NCBI GenBank assembly: GCA_946480705.1
Contig: CAMLLF010000055.1
Span: 1-11,412 of the forward strand
Source: an uncultured Lysobacteraceae bacterium
Lineage (GTDB): Bacteria; Pseudomonadota; Gammaproteobacteria; Xanthomonadales; Rhodanobacteraceae
Length of the DNA stretch: 11,412 nt
Direction: 5' to 3'
The notes under the pieces were generated by a model. It was not told the DNA's origin, did no database searches, and saw only the letters and a program-made list of their open reading frames with translations. This document shows positions 1-7,232 of this stretch, one piece after another. How positions within the stretch are numbered: position 1 is the first letter of the stretch; every line of letters begins with the position of its first letter. The position numbers and the translations under genes were made by a program.

Positions 1-3000
1 CGCGCAGCACCGGCAGCGCGGTTGCGGCGATCGGCGCGAGCGCCAGGCATTCGGCGAGGCCGCGCACGGTCGGCGCGTCGAACACGGCATTCAGCGCGAG
101 GTCGCGACCGAGGTCGCGGCGCAGCCGCGCGACGAGCCGCGTCGCAAGCAGCGAGTGGCCGCCGAGTTCGAAGAAGTCGTCCTCGCGGCCGATGCGGTCG
201 AGGCCGAACAACTCCGACCACAGCGCGGCGACGGTTTGTTCGAGCGCGCCCAGCGGCGGCTCGAACTCGCGCTGCAGGTCGGTGAAATCCGGCACCGGCA
301 GCGCCTGCGGATCGCGCTTGCCGTTCGGACCCAGCGGCAGACGCGGCAGATTCACGAATGCGCGCGGCAGCATGAACGCGGGCAGCGAGCGGCGCAGACG
401 ATCGCGCAAGGTAGCCGCCGGCACGGGCGCGTCGGCGACGACATAGGCGACGAGACAGCGCTCGCCGTCCTCGCGCGCGCGCACGGTCACCGCCGCCTCG
501 CGCACGCCGGCCTGCGCGCAGAGCGCCGCTTCGATTTCGCCGAGCTCGACGCGGAATCCGCGCAGCTTGACCTGCGTGTCGTTGCGGCCGACGAAATCGA
601 GTTCGCCGTCGCGGCGCCAGCGCACGAGATCGCCGGTGCGGTACATGCGCGCGCCGGGTGCGTCGGCGAACGGATCGGGCAGGAAGCGCGCGGCGGTCTG
701 GCCGGGCTGTCCGAGATAGCCGCGCGTGACGCCTTCGCCGGCGATATACAGCTCGCCGGTCACGCCGACGGGCACGCGTTGCAGGCGCGCGTCGAGCACG
801 TAGACGCGATTGCCGCGGATCGGCCGGCCGATCGGCGGACGCTGCAGGCCCTGCGTCGCACGCGTCGGATCAAAGCGCGACAGCGTCGCGCAGATGCTGG
901 TCTCGGTCGGTCCGTAGATGTTGAGAAAGCGCCGGCCGCGCCCCCAGCGCTCGACCAGCGACAGCGGGCAGGCTTCGGTGCCCGTCGACAGCGTGTGCAG
1001 CGCCGGCAGCGGCCGTTCGTCGAGACTGCCGAGCATCGCGACCGGCAGGCCGATGTAGTGGATCGCCTCGTCGTGCAGCACGTCGCCGAGCTCGCGCGCG
1101 TCCGCTGCGCTGCGGTCGTCGATGCATAGCGTCGCACCGGAGCACAGCGCGAGAAACAGATGCGCCGTGCCCGCGTCGAAGCTCAGCGACACGACGTGCA
1201 GCACGCGCTGGCCCGGCTGCAGCGCGATGACGTCCTGATAGGCGCGCACGACGTTGGCGAGCCCGCGATGCGTCGCGAGCACGCCCTTGGGCCGGCCGGT
1301 CGATCCCGAGGTGTAGATGACATAGGCGAGGCCGTCGAGGGCGAGCCGCGGCGGCGGCGCGACGGGATCGGTCGCGTCGGTTTCGTCGTCGAGGCAGAGC
1401 ACGCGCGCGCCGCCGGCCGCGGCGAGATCGCGCCGACGCTGTTCGGACACGACGAGCGCGACACGGCTGTCGGCCTGCAGATACGCGAGGCGTTCGGCGG
1501 GATAGGCCGGGTCGAGCGGCAGGTAGGCCGCGCCGGCACGCAGGATGCCGAGCACGCCGACGACCATCGCGACGCCGCGGTCGACGCAGAGCCCGACGAC
1601 CGATTCGGCACCGGCACCGGCCGCGACGAGGCGGGCGGCAAGCCGCGCGGCGGCCGCATCGACCTCGGCATAAGTCCAGCTGCCGCGGGAATCGCGCACG
1701 GCGGGCGCCTGCGGCGTCGCGCGGGCCCGGTCGGCGACGATGTCGTGCACGAAACGCGGCGCATCCGGCGGCGAGCGAGCGCCGTCGGCCGGCGCGCGGC
1801 CGCTTGCGCATCGAGCTCCTTCTCCTCGTCGCCGAGGGCGCGGCCGTAGCGCGCGAGCAGGCGTTGCTCCGCCGGGCTCGCGAGCTGCAGCTGCGCGATC
1901 GCCGCCGATGGGCGCGCTGCGGCCTGCGCGAGCAGCGACAGCCATGCGCGCGTCATGCGCCGTGCGCTGCGCGCATCGAGACGGTCGATCTCGGAACGCG
2001 CCGACGCGTCCGGCCGGTAGCTGAAGTCGACGACGACATCGGAGCCGTCGCGATGATCGAGCACGGCGAGCGACAGCGGCGTTTTCTGATGGCCGCTTTC
2101 CAGACGCAGCGCCGTGGCCGGCTGCGCGCCGAACGGAAAGCGCGTGGCGAAATCCTCGAACGAGAACGTCAGGTCGAAGATCTGACGGCGGCCTTCGCGC
2201 GCCGGCTGCAGGCGCCGGTTGATCTCGGCGACCGGATAGCGCTGGTGGCGGTAGCAGCGGCGCAGATCGGCGGCGATGCGCGCCGCGAGTTCCGGCAGCG
2301 TTTCACCCGGATCGACGCGGATCGCGAGCGGCAGCACCGAGGCGAACAGACCAAGTGCGCGGCGAAGGCGCGACGAACCGCGGTTGTGCACGGCGACGCC
2401 GATGACGATCGTGTCGAGGTTGCGCGTGCGCGCGAAATACGCGCTCAGCATCGCGAGCAGCAGATGCTGCGCGGCGGCACCGCGCCCGGCGGCAAGCACG
2501 GCGAGACGATCGAACAGCGCGCGCGGAATCGACCAGCGCGCCTGCCGGCTGTCGGTCGCCGCAGCGGCGCCGGGCGCCGCGATTCGATCGAGCAGCGGCG
2601 GCGGCAGTTGCGGCAATTCGCGTTCCCAGAACGCGGCGTCGCGCGCGCAGCGCGCCGAGTCGCGATAGGCCGCGTCGGCATCCAGCCATTCGCTCAGCGG
2701 CAGGCCGGCTTCGACCGTCGGCGCATCACCCGCGAGCAGTGCGTCGTAGGCTTCCTTGACGGCAAAAGCGAGCAGCCGCACCGAGGTGCCGTCGGAAACG
2801 AGGTGGTGGTGGCGATGCAGCCAGTAGGCATGGTCCGCGCCGGCGTGGACCAGCGCGGTGTCCCAGAGCAGGCCGCCGGCTGGATCGAACGGCCGTGAGA
2901 ATTCGTGCTGCATCCAGGCCAATGCGCGTTCGTCGCCGTCGGGGCAGGCGGAGAAGTCGACGCGGCGCAGCGCGATGTCGACCTGCGGCAGGACGCATTG

Positions 3001-3243
3001 CCGCGGCGTGCCGTCGTCGGCGACGGCCATCGTCGTACGCAGCGCGTCGTGCGCGGCGGCGACGGCATTGATCGCGCGTTCGAGCAGGCTCGCGTCGATG
3101 TCGCTGCCGATGCGGAATGCGCCGCCGAGGTTGTAAAGCGGTACGCCCGGATGCAGCGACTGGTCGATCCAGACTGCCTGCTGCAGGCCGGAGAGCGCGC
3201 GTGCGTCGAGCCGGCTGCCGCAGCCGGTGGCGGGAAACAGCAT
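1..3243 (-). CDS. Nonribosomal peptide synthetase, C-A-PCP, 3' end off the window, one frame change
   Basis: Assembles a peptide on a carrier-protein thioester in the cytoplasm. The condensation domain comes first (about residues 15-460): LSGLQQAVW near residue 18 and HHLVSDG at 146-152 (about 2788-2808), the canonical HHxxxDG active site. After a linker with a frame change (about 1765-1830) the adenylation domain is open to the edge: AGAAYLPLD, YTSGSTGRPKG (1283-1315), NIYGPTE (902-922), GELYIAGEG, YRTGDLVRW, GRNDTQVKLRGFRVEL and the catalytic lysine in GPNGKRD (317-319). The PCP follows with LGGHSLL; the phosphopantetheine serine is at 152-154. About 1,080 residues are visible, and the text after the PCP (ALPVLR) looks like the start of a linker to another domain. 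The start is ATG at 3243 with AAGGA about nine bases upstream. It lies 30 bp after mbtH and is probably co-transcribed with it. Domain assignments are certain; the product is unknown. Confidence 0.96.
1765..1830 (-). other. Frame change in the NRPS C-A linker
   Basis: The condensation-domain frame is clean up to about ...RYGRALGDEEKELDAQ (codon start positions divisible by 3). The adenylation frame is clean from about PPDAPRFVHDIVADRA onward (codon start positions one more than a multiple of 3). Continuing in the first frame gives Arg/Pro/Ser-rich nonsense that ends at 1183. Joining the frames needs one added base, two removed bases, or a -1 slip. The likely spot is the GC-only run around 1788-1803. 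No X-XXY-YYZ slippery heptamer was seen, so programmed frameshifting is unlikely. A sequencing indel or a real inactivating deletion cannot be told apart here. Confidence 0.85.
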
Positions 3244-3273
3244 GGGCGGGCGTCCTTGCTCGGTGGTGAGGCG

Positions 3274-3483
3274 CTAGGCGCCGTTCTCGCGCAGGAATTC
3301 GCGCAGCGACAGCGGGCGCATGTCGGTCCAGACCTGTTCGATGTAGGCGAGGCATTCGGCCTTGCTGCCGCGCTTTCCGGCGTCGGTCCAGCCTGCGGGC
3401 AGCGGCAGCGCGTCGGGCCAGATCGAGTACTGTTGCTCGGCGTTCTTCACGACGACGAATACCGTGTCTTCGTTGTCCAGCAT
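3274..3483 (-). CDS. MbtH-like protein, NRPS adenylation-domain partner
   Basis: A 69-residue protein that matches the MbtH family over its whole length. MbtH proteins bind NRPS adenylation domains and are often needed for their solubility or activity. The signature is complete: N14-x-E16-x-Q18-Y19-S20-x-W22-P23, then P29-x-G31-W32, G36 and G39, C44-L45, I48, and W52-T53-D54-M55-R56-P57-x-S59-L60. It starts at ATG 3483 with only a weak ribosome binding site (CGGGT about eight bases upstream), and no better in-frame start lies nearby. It is the first gene of the mbtH-NRPS unit, with a 30-bp gap to the synthetase. The 410 bp upstream hold a perfect inverted repeat 38 bases before the start, so the pair probably has its own regulated promoter. 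Identity is very secure. Confidence 0.98.
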   Translation of the reverse strand: MLDNEDTVFVVVKNAEQQYSIWPDALPLPAGWTDAGKRGSKAECLAYIEQVWTDMRPLSLREFLRENGA

Positions 3484-3520
3484 CGGGCTACCCGTGAACC
3501 GTTGATGTGCGGGAATGGCG

Positions 3521-3539
3521 TTTTACCATGACGGTAAAA
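3521..3539. promoter_or_regulatory. Perfect inverted repeat TTTTACC-N5-GGTAAAA, candidate operator of mbtH-NRPS
   Basis: Seven-base arms, TTTTACC (3521-3527) and GGTAAAA (3533-3539), are separated by ATGAC; two further pairs (3519/3541 and 3518/3542) extend it across one mismatch. It is AT-rich within a GC-rich region and ends 38 bases upstream of the mbtH start. Size and symmetry fit the operator of a dimeric repressor of the TetR or MarR type; that assignment is an inference. No T-run or high-GC stem argues for a terminator. Confidence 0.55.
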
Positions 3540-3564
3540 TGCGGATCTTCGAATTTGGCCGCGA

Positions 3565-3594
3565 TTTGTAATACGCAAACGCGCCATTTAGCAA
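3565..3594 (-). promoter_or_regulatory. Possible sigma-70-type promoter for mbtH
   Basis: On the minus strand TTGCTA (3594-3589) and TACAAA (3570-3565) are 18 bases apart in the most AT-rich part of the intergenic region. Transcription would start near 3557 and the inverted repeat at 3521-3539 would lie just downstream, where a bound repressor could block it. Both hexamers match the consensus only partly, so this is a weak call. Confidence 0.25.
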
Positions 3595-3760
3595 TAACCG
3601 CGAGCGATGGAAAAAAGTTCGCGTACGGCACGGAATACGGCGGCGCCCGTACCGCACGCGCGCTGCCCGATCAGGCTGAGGACGCGTTGATGCCGGCATT
3701 TTCCGCAGCCGCATCAGATACCTGACGGCGGCGGGATGTGCGGCCACTTCCAAAATGTCG

Positions 3761-3784
3761 GCGTCGGTGAAATATCCCCGACGC
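3761..3784 (-). terminator. Weak terminator-like hairpin downstream of ggt
   Basis: A seven-base-pair stem GCGTCGG/CCGACGC with a 10-base loop lies about 110 bases after the ggt stop. On the minus strand it is followed six bases later by ATTTTGG. The stem is good, but distance and a short T-run make it a weak terminator candidate. Confidence 0.3.
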
Positions 3785-3893
3785 GAATCGCACGGACTGA
3801 TATTCGGCGCGCGCGCGAAACGAAGTATTTTTCCGGTCGGGCGCGCCGGCGCGATGCGCCAGCGGATCGACGGACGACTCCCGGTGCGGCGGC

Positions 3894-5588
3894 TCAGTAG
3901 CCCGCGGCCTGGCCGTCCTTGCGGCTTTCGGAGGCGCCGATCCAGACCCGATTCTTCTCGTCCCAGGCGATCGCCTGATAGCCGCCGTAGGGGCCGTCGG
4001 CGAAGGTGACCTTGTGGCCTTTCTGCATCAGGCCGCGCACGGTTTCCCAGCTGTAGCCGGTTTCGAGATTGATCTCGCCGCCGTCGCGCATGGCCGTGGC
4101 CTGGCCGGTCGGCTCGGTCGAGCCGTCGTGCTGGATGCGCGGCGCATCGCCGGCTTCCTGCAGGTTCATGCCGAAGTCGATCAGGTTCATGACGATCTGC
4201 ACGTGGCCCTGCGGCTGCATCGCGCCGCCCATCACGCCGAAGCTCAGCCAGGGCTTTCCGTCCTTCGTGACGAAGGCCGGGATGATGGTGTGGAACGGCC
4301 GCTTGCCCGGCGCATACGAATTCGGATGACCCTCGGCGAGCACGAACATCTCGCCGCGGTCCTGCAGGATGAAGCCGAGTCCGGTCGGCGCCATGCCCGA
4401 ACCCATGCCGCGGTAGTTGGACTGGATCAGCGACACCATGTTGCCGTCCTTGTCCGCGGTCGTCAGATAGATCGTGTCGCCGTCGTCGAGCGGCGGATGG
4501 CCGGCGTCGACGGATTTCGCGGCGGTGTCGCCGATCAGCTTGCGCCGCTCGGCCGCGTAGTCCTTGGACAGCAGCCCGGCCAGCGGCGCCCTGGCGAACG
4601 CCGGATCGGCGAAGTAGCGCGCCCGGTCGGCGAACGCGAGCTTCTTGGCTTCGGTGAACAAATGAACATGTTCAACACTGCCGAACGGGATCTTCGAGAA
4701 ATCGTAGGCTTCGAGCAGGTTGAGCATCGCGAGCGCCGCCACGCCCTGGCCGTTGGGCGGCAGCTCCCAGACGTCGTAGCCGCGATAGTTCGTCGACACC
4801 GGCTCGACCCACTCGCCGCGATGCGCGGCGAGATCCTCGGCGCTCAGAAAACCCGCGTTGGCCTTCATGTAGTCGCCGATCGTCTGCGCGATACGGCCTT
4901 TGTACAACGCATCGCGACCGCCCTTGGCGATCGTTTCGAGCGTGTTCGCGAGATTCGGGTTGGTCCAGCGCTCGCCCTTCTGCGGCGCCGCGCCGTCGCG
5001 CGTGAACTGTTCCTTGAAGCCCGGGTACTTCGACAGCCGCGGTACCGATCGCTGCCAGTAGTACGCGATGAGCTCGCTGAGCGGGAACCCCTCGCGCGCG
5101 TAGCGCACGGTCGGTGCGAGCAGGGTCTTCATCGGCAGCTTGCCGAACTTCCCGTGCAGCGCGAACCACGCGTCGACGGTGCCCGGCACCGACACCGGCA
5201 AGGGTCCCGTCGGCGGAATGTCCTTGTAGCCATGCTCGACGAACCAGGCCAGCGTGAGCGATTTCGGCGAACGGCCCGAACCGTTGTAGCCGTAGAGTTT
5301 CTGCGTCTTCGCGTCCCAGACGATCGCGAACAGATCGCCGCCGATGCCGTTGCCGGTCGGCTCCATGAGACCGAGCGCGGCATTGGCCGCGATCGCTGCG
5401 TCGAGTGCCGTGCCGCCCTGCTTGAGGATGTCGAGCCCGATCTGCGTCGCGAGCGGCTGCGAGGTCGCGACCATGCCGTGGGGCGCGATGACTTCGGAAC
5501 GTGTCGCGAAGGCTTTTCCGGTGACGCGGTCGGCCGCACCGGCGGCCAGCGGAAGCAACAGCAGCAGAGCGGCAGCGAGGCAGCGCAT
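3894..5588 (-). CDS. ggt: Gamma-glutamyltranspeptidase, periplasmic, lid-loop-lacking subgroup
   Basis: A 564-residue precursor of the Ntn-hydrolase family that cleaves gamma-glutamyl bonds (glutathione and related compounds) or transfers the glutamyl group; the family self-cleaves into two subunits. The start is ATG 5588, with GGAG eight bases upstream and a clear signal peptide (MRCLAAALLLLLPLAAGAAD); an ATG 40 codons upstream would give an Arg/Pro-rich leader that hides it. The catalytic nucleophile is T372 in DGDTIYLTTADKDGNMVSL, and the glutamate-binding arginine is likely in GSGRSP (R106). Compared with E. coli GGT, the MDDF segment is LQDRGEMF, the serine pair is H433-T434 (KRPFHTIIP), and the lid loop is missing because only a few residues separate HPN from PGKRP. 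The GG pair is at 454-455. These features fit the cephalosporin-acylase-like/YwrD-like branch, so hydrolysis may dominate over transfer. The gap to the upstream gene is 98 bp and holds hairpins. Confidence 0.95.
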   Translation of the reverse strand: MRCLAAALLLLLPLAAGAADRVTGKAFATRSEVIAPHGMVATSQPLATQIGLDILKQGGTALDAAIAANAALGLMEPTGNGIGGDLFAIVWDAKTQKLYGYNGSGRSPKSLTLAWFVEHGYKDIPPTGPLPVSVPGTVDAWFALHGKFGKLPMKTLLAPTVRYAREGFPLSELIAYYWQRSVPRLSKYPGFKEQFTRDGAAPQKGERWTNPNLANTLETIAKGGRDALYKGRIAQTIGDYMKANAGFLSAEDLAAHRGEWVEPVSTNYRGYDVWELPPNGQGVAALAMLNLLEAYDFSKIPFGSVEHVHLFTEAKKLAFADRARYFADPAFARAPLAGLLSKDYAAERRKLIGDTAAKSVDAGHPPLDDGDTIYLTTADKDGNMVSLIQSNYRGMGSGMAPTGLGFILQDRGEMFVLAEGHPNSYAPGKRPFHTIIPAFVTKDGKPWLSFGVMGGAMQPQGHVQIVMNLIDFGMNLQEAGDAPRIQHDGSTEPTGQATAMRDGGEINLETGYSWETVRGLMQKGHKVTFADGPYGGYQAIAWDEKNRVWIGASESRKDGQAAGY

Positions 5589-5634
5589 ACGACGGGCTCC
5601 GGATCGGAAAGAGCCCGAGCATAAGCGCATCCCG

Positions 5635-5661
5635 CGCGCCGTCCATGGGCCGGACGGCGCG
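5635..5661 (-). terminator. Strong hairpin between the 5687-7063 gene and ggt
   Basis: A perfect 10-base-pair stem (CGCGCCGTCC/GGACGGCGCG) with a seven-base loop starts 26 bases after the stop codon of the upstream gene and ends about 47 bases before ggt. No T-run follows, so it is not a textbook intrinsic terminator. It could be a weak or Rho-assisted terminator or protect the 3' end of the upstream mRNA while allowing read-through into ggt. Confidence 0.4.
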
Positions 5662-5662
5662 T

Positions 5663-5676
5663 GCGACCAAGGTCGC
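5663..5676. repeat. Short inverted repeat GCGACC-AA-GGTCGC
   Basis: Six-base arms around two bases, directly beside the larger hairpin and 10 bases after the stop codon at 5687-5689. It may form part of the same 3'-end structure. No function can be assigned. Confidence 0.4.
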
Positions 5677-5686
5677 GGTCGGACGG

Positions 5687-7063
5687 TCACGGCCGGACCG
5701 GGTCCCATGGAATCGTGTCGTCGTTGCCGTCGACGCGGAACTGCTCGACATGGATCACGCCGGTGGTCCAGGTCGCGCCGGGTCGGTCATAGGCAATCTC
5801 GTCCGCGGCAAGCACGACGTCGAGGCCGTTGTCCAAGGCAGTCATCGCGACGTTGCCCACCGGCTGCGTGAACGCGTAGCCGGAGACGCTGCGCCGCCAG
5901 AGTTCCTTGCCGTAGCTGTCCATCGCGACGATCTGTACCGGCCCGGACTCATCCGACCGCGGCAGCTTGAAGGCGGTGACGATGTTGCCTGCGGCGTCGC
6001 CGCTCCAGGCGAAGCGCGTCGGCGGAAAGTCCGGCAGATACGGAAAGCTCGGACCGGACAGACCCGGGAAATGCACCCATCGTGCGCGTCCGTCGAGGAA
6101 GTGCCACGCACCGATTTCGTGACTGACGGTGTTGACGGCCGGAACGAACGCGCCACCCAGGTGCCGCGCCACGGGTTGCGGTACGAAACCCGCCGGCAGC
6201 GGCAACGCGTCGCCGTCGCCGTCGATATCGATGCGGCGCAGCACGCGTTCCGCGCTGGCCGCATCGCGCTGTTCGAGCACGAACGCGCCGCCGCCGATCG
6301 GCTGCACGGAAGTCACGGGCGCGGCGCTGTCCGCATAGGGCCAGCCATATCGCGCGGCAAGTGGTGTTCCGGTCGCCGGATCGAAGGTCTTGATGGCGAT
6401 CGTGCCAGGACTCGACGCGTCGAGGCAGCGGGTCACCGCGGTCAGCGTGCCGGCGTCGTAGTCGTAATCGAGCGCGAGCATTTCGGCAGCGAGGTATACA
6501 CCGTTGGGGCAGCCGCCGATGGTCCGGGTCCAGTAGCTGGCACCGACGCCGTAAAAAAGCAGGTCCGGACGCCGCCACTGCGGCTCCGCGAGACGCGCGA
6601 TGATCAGGCCGCCGGCCCCGTCGGCCAGCGCGTGCGTGATGCTCGCGCCATTCTGGAAGCCGATGAAGCGCGTGAATGCGGTCTGCCCGAGGTGATGCAG
6701 AAGCACGTGGGGTCGACGCAGATTCTCCGGCCCGGTTTCTATCCAGGTCACGCGATCACCGTTGCGCGCGCTGACGCCTTTCGGCGCAAAGCGGCCGTCG
6801 TTGAACACGGGCACCGGCGAGGTCAGCGCGAGCAGGCGGTTGCCGAGATCATCGAGCGCATGCAGGTCGATCGACGGGGAGCCGAACTGGCGCAGATTGC
6901 TCGTCTGCACGAATACGTGTCCCGCACCGTCGTGCGCGAGCGCGCGCTCCGGAGCCAGCGACAGGAATTGTTCGGGCTCGGGGGCTTGAGTCCAGGTCGA
7001 TGTCTGCGCCTGCGCGAGCGGCGCACCGCAGAACAGCAGAGCGGCAAGCAGTGTCTTCTTCAT
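5687..7063 (-). CDS. Secreted protein of unknown function, probable beta-propeller, paralogue of the 7233-8540 gene
   Basis: A 458-residue protein of no family I can name. It begins with a signal peptide (MKKTLLAALLFCGAPLAQAQ), which sets the start at ATG 7063 with AGGGA about six bases upstream; the open frame extends 114 codons further, but that part is Arg/Ser-rich and lies in the intergenic region. The rest is a series of short beta-strand-like stretches with repeated small-residue turns, W/Y/F strands and DxDGDGD (279-285), typical of beta-propellers such as PQQ-like or WD40-like folds. There are no membrane segments after the signal. Two cysteines, C185 (GGCPNG) and C213 (TRCLDASSPG), match two in the neighbouring paralogue and may form a disulfide. 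It probably acts in the periplasm or outside the cell. Propeller fold and export are inferences. Confidence 0.85.
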   Translation of the reverse strand: MKKTLLAALLFCGAPLAQAQTSTWTQAPEPEQFLSLAPERALAHDGAGHVFVQTSNLRQFGSPSIDLHALDDLGNRLLALTSPVPVFNDGRFAPKGVSARNGDRVTWIETGPENLRRPHVLLHHLGQTAFTRFIGFQNGASITHALADGAGGLIIARLAEPQWRRPDLLFYGVGASYWTRTIGGCPNGVYLAAEMLALDYDYDAGTLTAVTRCLDASSPGTIAIKTFDPATGTPLAARYGWPYADSAAPVTSVQPIGGGAFVLEQRDAASAERVLRRIDIDGDGDALPLPAGFVPQPVARHLGGAFVPAVNTVSHEIGAWHFLDGRARWVHFPGLSGPSFPYLPDFPPTRFAWSGDAAGNIVTAFKLPRSDESGPVQIVAMDSYGKELWRRSVSGYAFTQPVGNVAMTALDNGLDVVLAADEIAYDRPGATWTTGVIHVEQFRVDGNDDTIPWDPVRP

Positions 7064-7198
7064 GGCTATCCCTGAGAGACGAGTGACGCGACAGGAACGT
7101 AATCGCGGGATCGGGCATCGTTGGGTCATGGCTGCGGCGTCTCGCAGGCACGCAGCGTGAGCAGATCGGCCACATCGCGCCGAAGAGGATGACGAAAG

Positions 7199-7226
7199 CG
7201 AGGCGCCGGCCGTCGCCGACGCCTCG
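7199..7226 (-). terminator. Intrinsic terminator candidate after the 7233-8540 gene
   Basis: A 12-base-pair stem with one mismatch (CGAGGCGTCGGC/GCCGGCGCCTCG on the minus strand) and a four-base loop begins seven bases after the stop codon and is followed by CTTTCGTC. The stem is strong and the T-run short. It separates the two paralogues, so the next gene may need its own promoter in 7064-7198, where I found no convincing one. Confidence 0.6.
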
Positions 7227-7232
7227 GCACGC

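Larger units (their letters stand above)
3484..3893. other. 410-bp intergenic region between ggt and mbtH
   Basis: I see no convincing gene here; short open frames on both strands lack a plausible protein. The part next to mbtH (about 3520-3620) is clearly more AT-rich than the rest and holds the inverted repeat and possible promoter. The part next to ggt holds a hairpin (3761-3784). A loose inverted repeat TGATGC/GCATCA (3688-3693 and 3711-3716) is also present, of unknown meaning. Confidence 0.6.

Noticed and set aside
870..1811. 313-codon minus-strand frame overlapping the NRPS A domain
   Set aside because: It is the third frame through the adenylation region; the product is Arg-rich and contains no adenylation motif, whereas the frame in use has all of them.
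1780..1830. Programmed -1 frameshifting in the NRPS
   Set aside because: The region has no slippery heptamer, and programmed frameshifting between NRPS domains is not a known arrangement.
155..2898. Long plus-strand open frames opposite the NRPS
   Set aside because: The minus strand carries complete C, A and PCP motifs; the plus-strand products are Arg/Ala/Glu-rich shadows.
3507..3753. Short open frames (72 and 76 codons) in the ggt-mbtH intergenic region
   Set aside because: No ribosome binding site, signal or family motif; they overlap the inverted repeat and AT-rich promoter region.
4014..5624. 536-codon plus-strand open frame opposite ggt
   Set aside because: Antisense to an unmistakable gamma-glutamyltranspeptidase; composition is Arg-rich and no motif is seen.
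5589..5708. Upstream ATG of ggt at 5708
   Set aside because: It would put 40 Arg/Pro-rich residues in front of a clear signal peptide and overlap the preceding gene's end; the start at 5588 has its own ribosome binding site.
5645..7075. 476-codon plus-strand open frame opposite the 5687-7063 gene
   Set aside because: Antisense product is low-complexity and lacks a ribosome binding site, while the minus strand has a signal peptide and a paralogue.
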